Shown one piece after another: positions 16,687 through 19,001 of a stretch of 19,001 nt of DNA. The first letter of the stretch is position 1. Every line of letters starts with the position of its first letter. Source of the stretch: JAEUKQ01 sp044227605 (GTDB lineage: Bacteria > Pseudomonadota > Alphaproteobacteria > JAEUKQ01); assembly GCA_044227605.1 (NCBI GenBank), contig JBGAWJ010000022.1, forward strand, positions 1 to 19,001. Reading direction: 5' to 3'. The notes beneath the pieces are model-generated. The model ran no database searches. It was not told the origin of the DNA and worked only from the letters and a program-made list of their open reading frames with translations. Both the position numbers and the translations under genes were made by a program.

Positions 16687-16715
16687 TTTATACAATATTC
16701 CCCCCGCCTTTTCAA
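16687..16715 (-). promoter_or_regulatory. Sigma-70-type promoter for hdeA
   Basis: On the minus strand TTGAAA (16710-16715) and TATAAA (16687-16692) are 17 bases apart, each one mismatch from consensus. The expected transcript start is near 16680, giving a leader of about 57 bases. It is the best promoter I see in the window. Confidence 0.6.
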
Positions 16716-16716
16716 T

Positions 16717-16741
16717 AAAAAAAGGGTGCTATTAATAACCC
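16717..16741 (-). terminator. Weak terminator after the acyl-CoA ligase gene
   Basis: On the minus strand GGGT (16738-16741) pairs with ACCC (16724-16727) and is followed directly by seven T residues (16717-16723). The stem is only four pairs with a 10-base loop, so the call rests mainly on the T-run and on its position 36 bases past the stop codon. Confidence 0.35.
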
Positions 16742-16777
16742 AATTTAACAGCCTATGAATATATCCTTAAATTAGCT

Positions 16778-18583
16778 TCAGTCATTAGAGGTACCATTAT
16801 ATAATTTCTCCAAAAGCGGCTGATAGCTTGTTCGGATTTTATGTCGGCGAATTTTAAAAGAAGGCGTTAACATCCCGTTCTCAATCGTAAACGGTTCTGG
16901 GACTAAAATAAAACGGCGAATTTTTTCAATTGGCGATAAGTGCTGGTTAACCTGGTTAATGACGGTTCTATAAATTTGGTTAAAATCCGGGTTGTTAACC
17001 AAGGCTGTGGGATCAAAAGGTAAACCCTTTTGGGTGGCATACTCAGCCATAAAATCAGGGTGGGGAATAATCACCGCTACAATATGGGGATGCCTATCGC
17101 CATAAACCATAGCTTGGGTAATTTCTGGGGCTAGCACTAAAAAACCTTCAACACGGGCCGGGGCAACGTTATCCCCACCCGATAATACAATAATGTCTTT
17201 TTTCCTGTCGGTGATTTTTAAATATCCGTCTTGATCAATATGTCCAATATCCCCGGTGTGCAACCATCCATCTTTCAAGGCCTGTGCGGTGGCTGTGAGA
17301 TCTTGCCAGTAGCCTTGCATCACGCATTCTCCCCGAACCAAAATTTCCCCATCATCTTCAATACGCACGGTAACCCCCGGTAAAACCGGACCTACCGTGT
17401 CCATTTTTACTTTCTGGGGTATATTCACGCTGATTACAGGTGCGGCTTCGGTCTGTCCGTATCCTTGTAAAATGGGGATACCCAAAGATTGGAAGAAAAT
17501 ACCAACATCATAATTAAGAGGCGCCCCCCCTGAAACTAGGGCCTTTAATTTACCCCCAAACCTGGCCTTGGTCTTTCGCCTAACCAACCAATCACACAAG
17601 TAATTTTTGAGCTTGTCTGTGATTGTCATCGCGGAGGGGGTTTCATAGGATTTACGGCCTAACTGAAGGGTTTTTTGGATTAAACGCTGTTTCCAGGGTT
17701 TTTCTTTGGCAATTGAGCGTAAGATGCGCTGATGCATGAGTTCAAAAAAACGGGGGACTGCGGTCATAATAGTTGGACGGGTTTCCTTTAAATTATCGCC
17801 AATTTTTTCAACGCTTTCGGCATAATAAATCTGGGCGCCGATCAAAATCGGCAAACATTGTCCGGCGGTATGTTCATAAGCGTGGGATAAAGGCAGGAAA
17901 CTTAGGAATTTCTCTTGTTTGAGGCCGAAAGTTGATAAAACCTGAGCTGCCCCCTCACAATTGGCTAAAATAGCCCCGTGCGATAACATCACGCCTTTGG
18001 GCGTGCCGCCTGTGCCTGAGGTATAAATCAAACAACAAACATCGGAACGTTTAAGGGCTTCCAGGCGCTTATCAAGCAATTGCTGGTTTGGCTGATGATC
18101 CGTTTTGTGGATAAGGTCTTGCCACCGGAAAAAGGGCAGCAGCAACTGCTGATCGATTACTACGGGGTCAATGAAAATGACGGTTTTTAGCTCGGGTGCT
18201 TGCAACGCAGCGGGCAAGAACTTGGTGGCAACTGCCTGGGTCGAAACAATTGCCACATGGGCGCCGCTGTGCCGCAGAATGTGTAAATGATCGGGGGTGG
18301 TATTGGTGGTAAAAGAAGGGACGGTGATGGCACCGATACTCATAATGGCCATGTCGGCAATTAACCATTCAGGCCGACTTTCTGCAATCAGCATGACCCG
18401 GTCACCCGGCTTAACTGATAAATCAATCAATCCGGCCGCCAATTTTCGCGCTTGATGCGCCACTTGCTGCCAATCAAGGGCAGCCCATTGGCCTTGTTGT
18501 TTTCGCCACAGGAACGGTTGGCCTGAATATTTTTGTGCATTCCCAAAAAACATGGCTGGCAAGCTTGACCATTTTTCCCACAT
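16778..18583 (-). CDS. Long-chain acyl-CoA synthetase (AMP-forming)
   Basis: A 601-residue adenylate-forming enzyme that activates long-chain fatty acids to acyl-CoA using ATP, as in bacterial FadD/FAA1-like proteins. The core motifs are present: P-loop YTSGTGGTPKG (187-197), GYGQTEAAP (374-382), the TGD of GWLHTGD (439-445), and DRKKDIIVLSGGDNVAP (459-475). A C-terminal lysine in TPSFKIRR (about Lys577) sits where the catalytic lysine is expected. FAA1-type enzymes have this ending rather than the NGKVLR of acetyl-CoA synthetases. The start at 18583 (MWEKW...) is chosen because GGAGGG lies 8 bases upstream; the frame is open a further 21 codons without a site. The fatty acid chain length cannot be read from the sequence. 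The gene is divergent from pepF. Confidence 0.92.
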   Translation of the reverse strand: MWEKWSSLPAMFFGNAQKYSGQPFLWRKQQGQWAALDWQQVAHQARKLAAGLIDLSVKPGDRVMLIAESRPEWLIADMAIMSIGAITVPSFTTNTTPDHLHILRHSGAHVAIVSTQAVATKFLPAALQAPELKTVIFIDPVVIDQQLLLPFFRWQDLIHKTDHQPNQQLLDKRLEALKRSDVCCLIYTSGTGGTPKGVMLSHGAILANCEGAAQVLSTFGLKQEKFLSFLPLSHAYEHTAGQCLPILIGAQIYYAESVEKIGDNLKETRPTIMTAVPRFFELMHQRILRSIAKEKPWKQRLIQKTLQLGRKSYETPSAMTITDKLKNYLCDWLVRRKTKARFGGKLKALVSGGAPLNYDVGIFFQSLGIPILQGYGQTEAAPVISVNIPQKVKMDTVGPVLPGVTVRIEDDGEILVRGECVMQGYWQDLTATAQALKDGWLHTGDIGHIDQDGYLKITDRKKDIIVLSGGDNVAPARVEGFLVLAPEITQAMVYGDRHPHIVAVIIPHPDFMAEYATQKGLPFDPTALVNNPDFNQIYRTVINQVNQHLSPIEKIRRFILVPEPFTIENGMLTPSFKIRRHKIRTSYQPLLEKLYNGTSND

Positions 18584-18619
18584 TGACCTTACCCTCCCGA
18601 AAAATTTATTTTTAAAATT

Positions 18620-18647
18620 ATTGATGGTGACGTTTACCAACATCAAT
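18620..18647. promoter_or_regulatory. Inverted repeat between fadD-like gene and pepF
   Basis: ATTGATG (18620-18626) and CATCAAT (18641-18647) form a perfect 7-bp dyad with a 14-base spacer; GGT and ACC inside the spacer extend the symmetry imperfectly. It lies in the 126-base gap between two divergent genes and could be an operator. On the minus strand a perfect TATAAT (18646-18651) overlaps its right arm, but the -35 is poor. Confidence 0.35.
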
Positions 18648-18709
18648 TATATTAACACTAATCTACAAAAATTCCTGATATAAACAAGTCTGACGCATAT
18701 GAGGCTTCT

Positions 18710-19001
18710 ATGAAAAAAACTTTTGCCCACTCGTCCGCCAATACCTTGGCGCCCAAATGGGATTTAGCGGATTTATATCCCGGTATGCACCATCCAGATA
18801 TCGCCAGGGATTGGAATAAATTATTGCAACAGGCGCAATTATTCCAGCGCACCTATGAAGGGCGGGTTGCGCAATTATCAGCGGGTGATTTGTTGAAGGC
18901 AATTGAAGAATATCAGCAAAATGAAGAACTGGCAGGGAAATTGATGAGTTATGCTTATCTATTGCATGCAACCCATGTAGATGATGCGGAAATTGGCGGT
19001 T
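18710..19001 (+). CDS. pepF: Oligoendopeptidase F, N-terminal part (cut by window edge)
   Basis: The first 97 residues of an M3-family oligoendopeptidase F, a cytoplasmic zinc peptidase that cleaves short peptides. The seen part matches the family's N-terminus: WDLADLYPG (residues 17-25), a helical stretch, and LMSYAYLLHATHVDD (81-95). The HExxH zinc site lies far beyond the window edge, so catalytic competence cannot be judged. ATG 18710 is chosen because GAGG (18701-18704) precedes it by 5 bases. ATG 18699 is out of frame and stops after four codons. Confidence 0.88.
   Translation, partial: MKKTFAHSSANTLAPKWDLADLYPGMHHPDIARDWNKLLQQAQLFQRTYEGRVAQLSAGDLLKAIEEYQQNEELAGKLMSYAYLLHATHVDDAEIGG

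Overview
The window reads as an ordinary, moderately AT-rich alphaproteobacterial chromosome segment. Two gene arrangements support this: lgt, a MidA/NDUFAF7-type methyltransferase and pgeF in overlapping order, and tyrS divergent from anmK. One exported-protein gene is decaying and several genes appear to use TTG or GTG starts. That would fit a host-associated lineage such as Holosporales or another intracellular group, but this placement is inference from gene content, not a phylogenetic result.

Layout, left to right. Bases 1-520 hold an NfeD-like membrane protein gene closed by a clear terminator. Bases 546-2086 hold a broken gene for a secreted protein I do not recognise, with three frameshifts and one nonsense codon. 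An ABC exporter gene (2312-4066) lies on the minus strand. A tightly overlapping plus-strand cluster follows: lgt (lipoprotein maturation), a mitochondrial-complex-I-factor-like methyltransferase, and pgeF (peptidoglycan editing). bcp (thiol peroxidase) is convergent with it. A 351-base spacer with promoter-like signals precedes a large AsmA/YhdP-like envelope protein gene. tyrS (minus) and anmK (plus) are divergent, and anmK is followed by comF and xseA. hdeA (minus) is a single-gene unit with a good promoter, an operator-like dyad and a terminator. fadD-type acyl-CoA ligase (minus) is divergent from the start of an oligoendopeptidase F gene that runs off the right edge.

Functionally the window is rich in envelope upkeep: Lgt, PgeF, AnmK, the YhdP-like protein, NfeD, HdeA and the ABC exporter. 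It also holds housekeeping genes (tyrS, xseA, bcp, comF, fadD). I found no CRISPR array, transposase, integrase, toxin-antitoxin pair, phage gene, tRNA or rRNA. I do not see a new multi-gene system. The items most worth a second look are the broken secreted-protein gene, the perfect dyad just downstream of the hdeA promoter, and several unusual translation-start regions. Promoter and terminator calls were made by eye.
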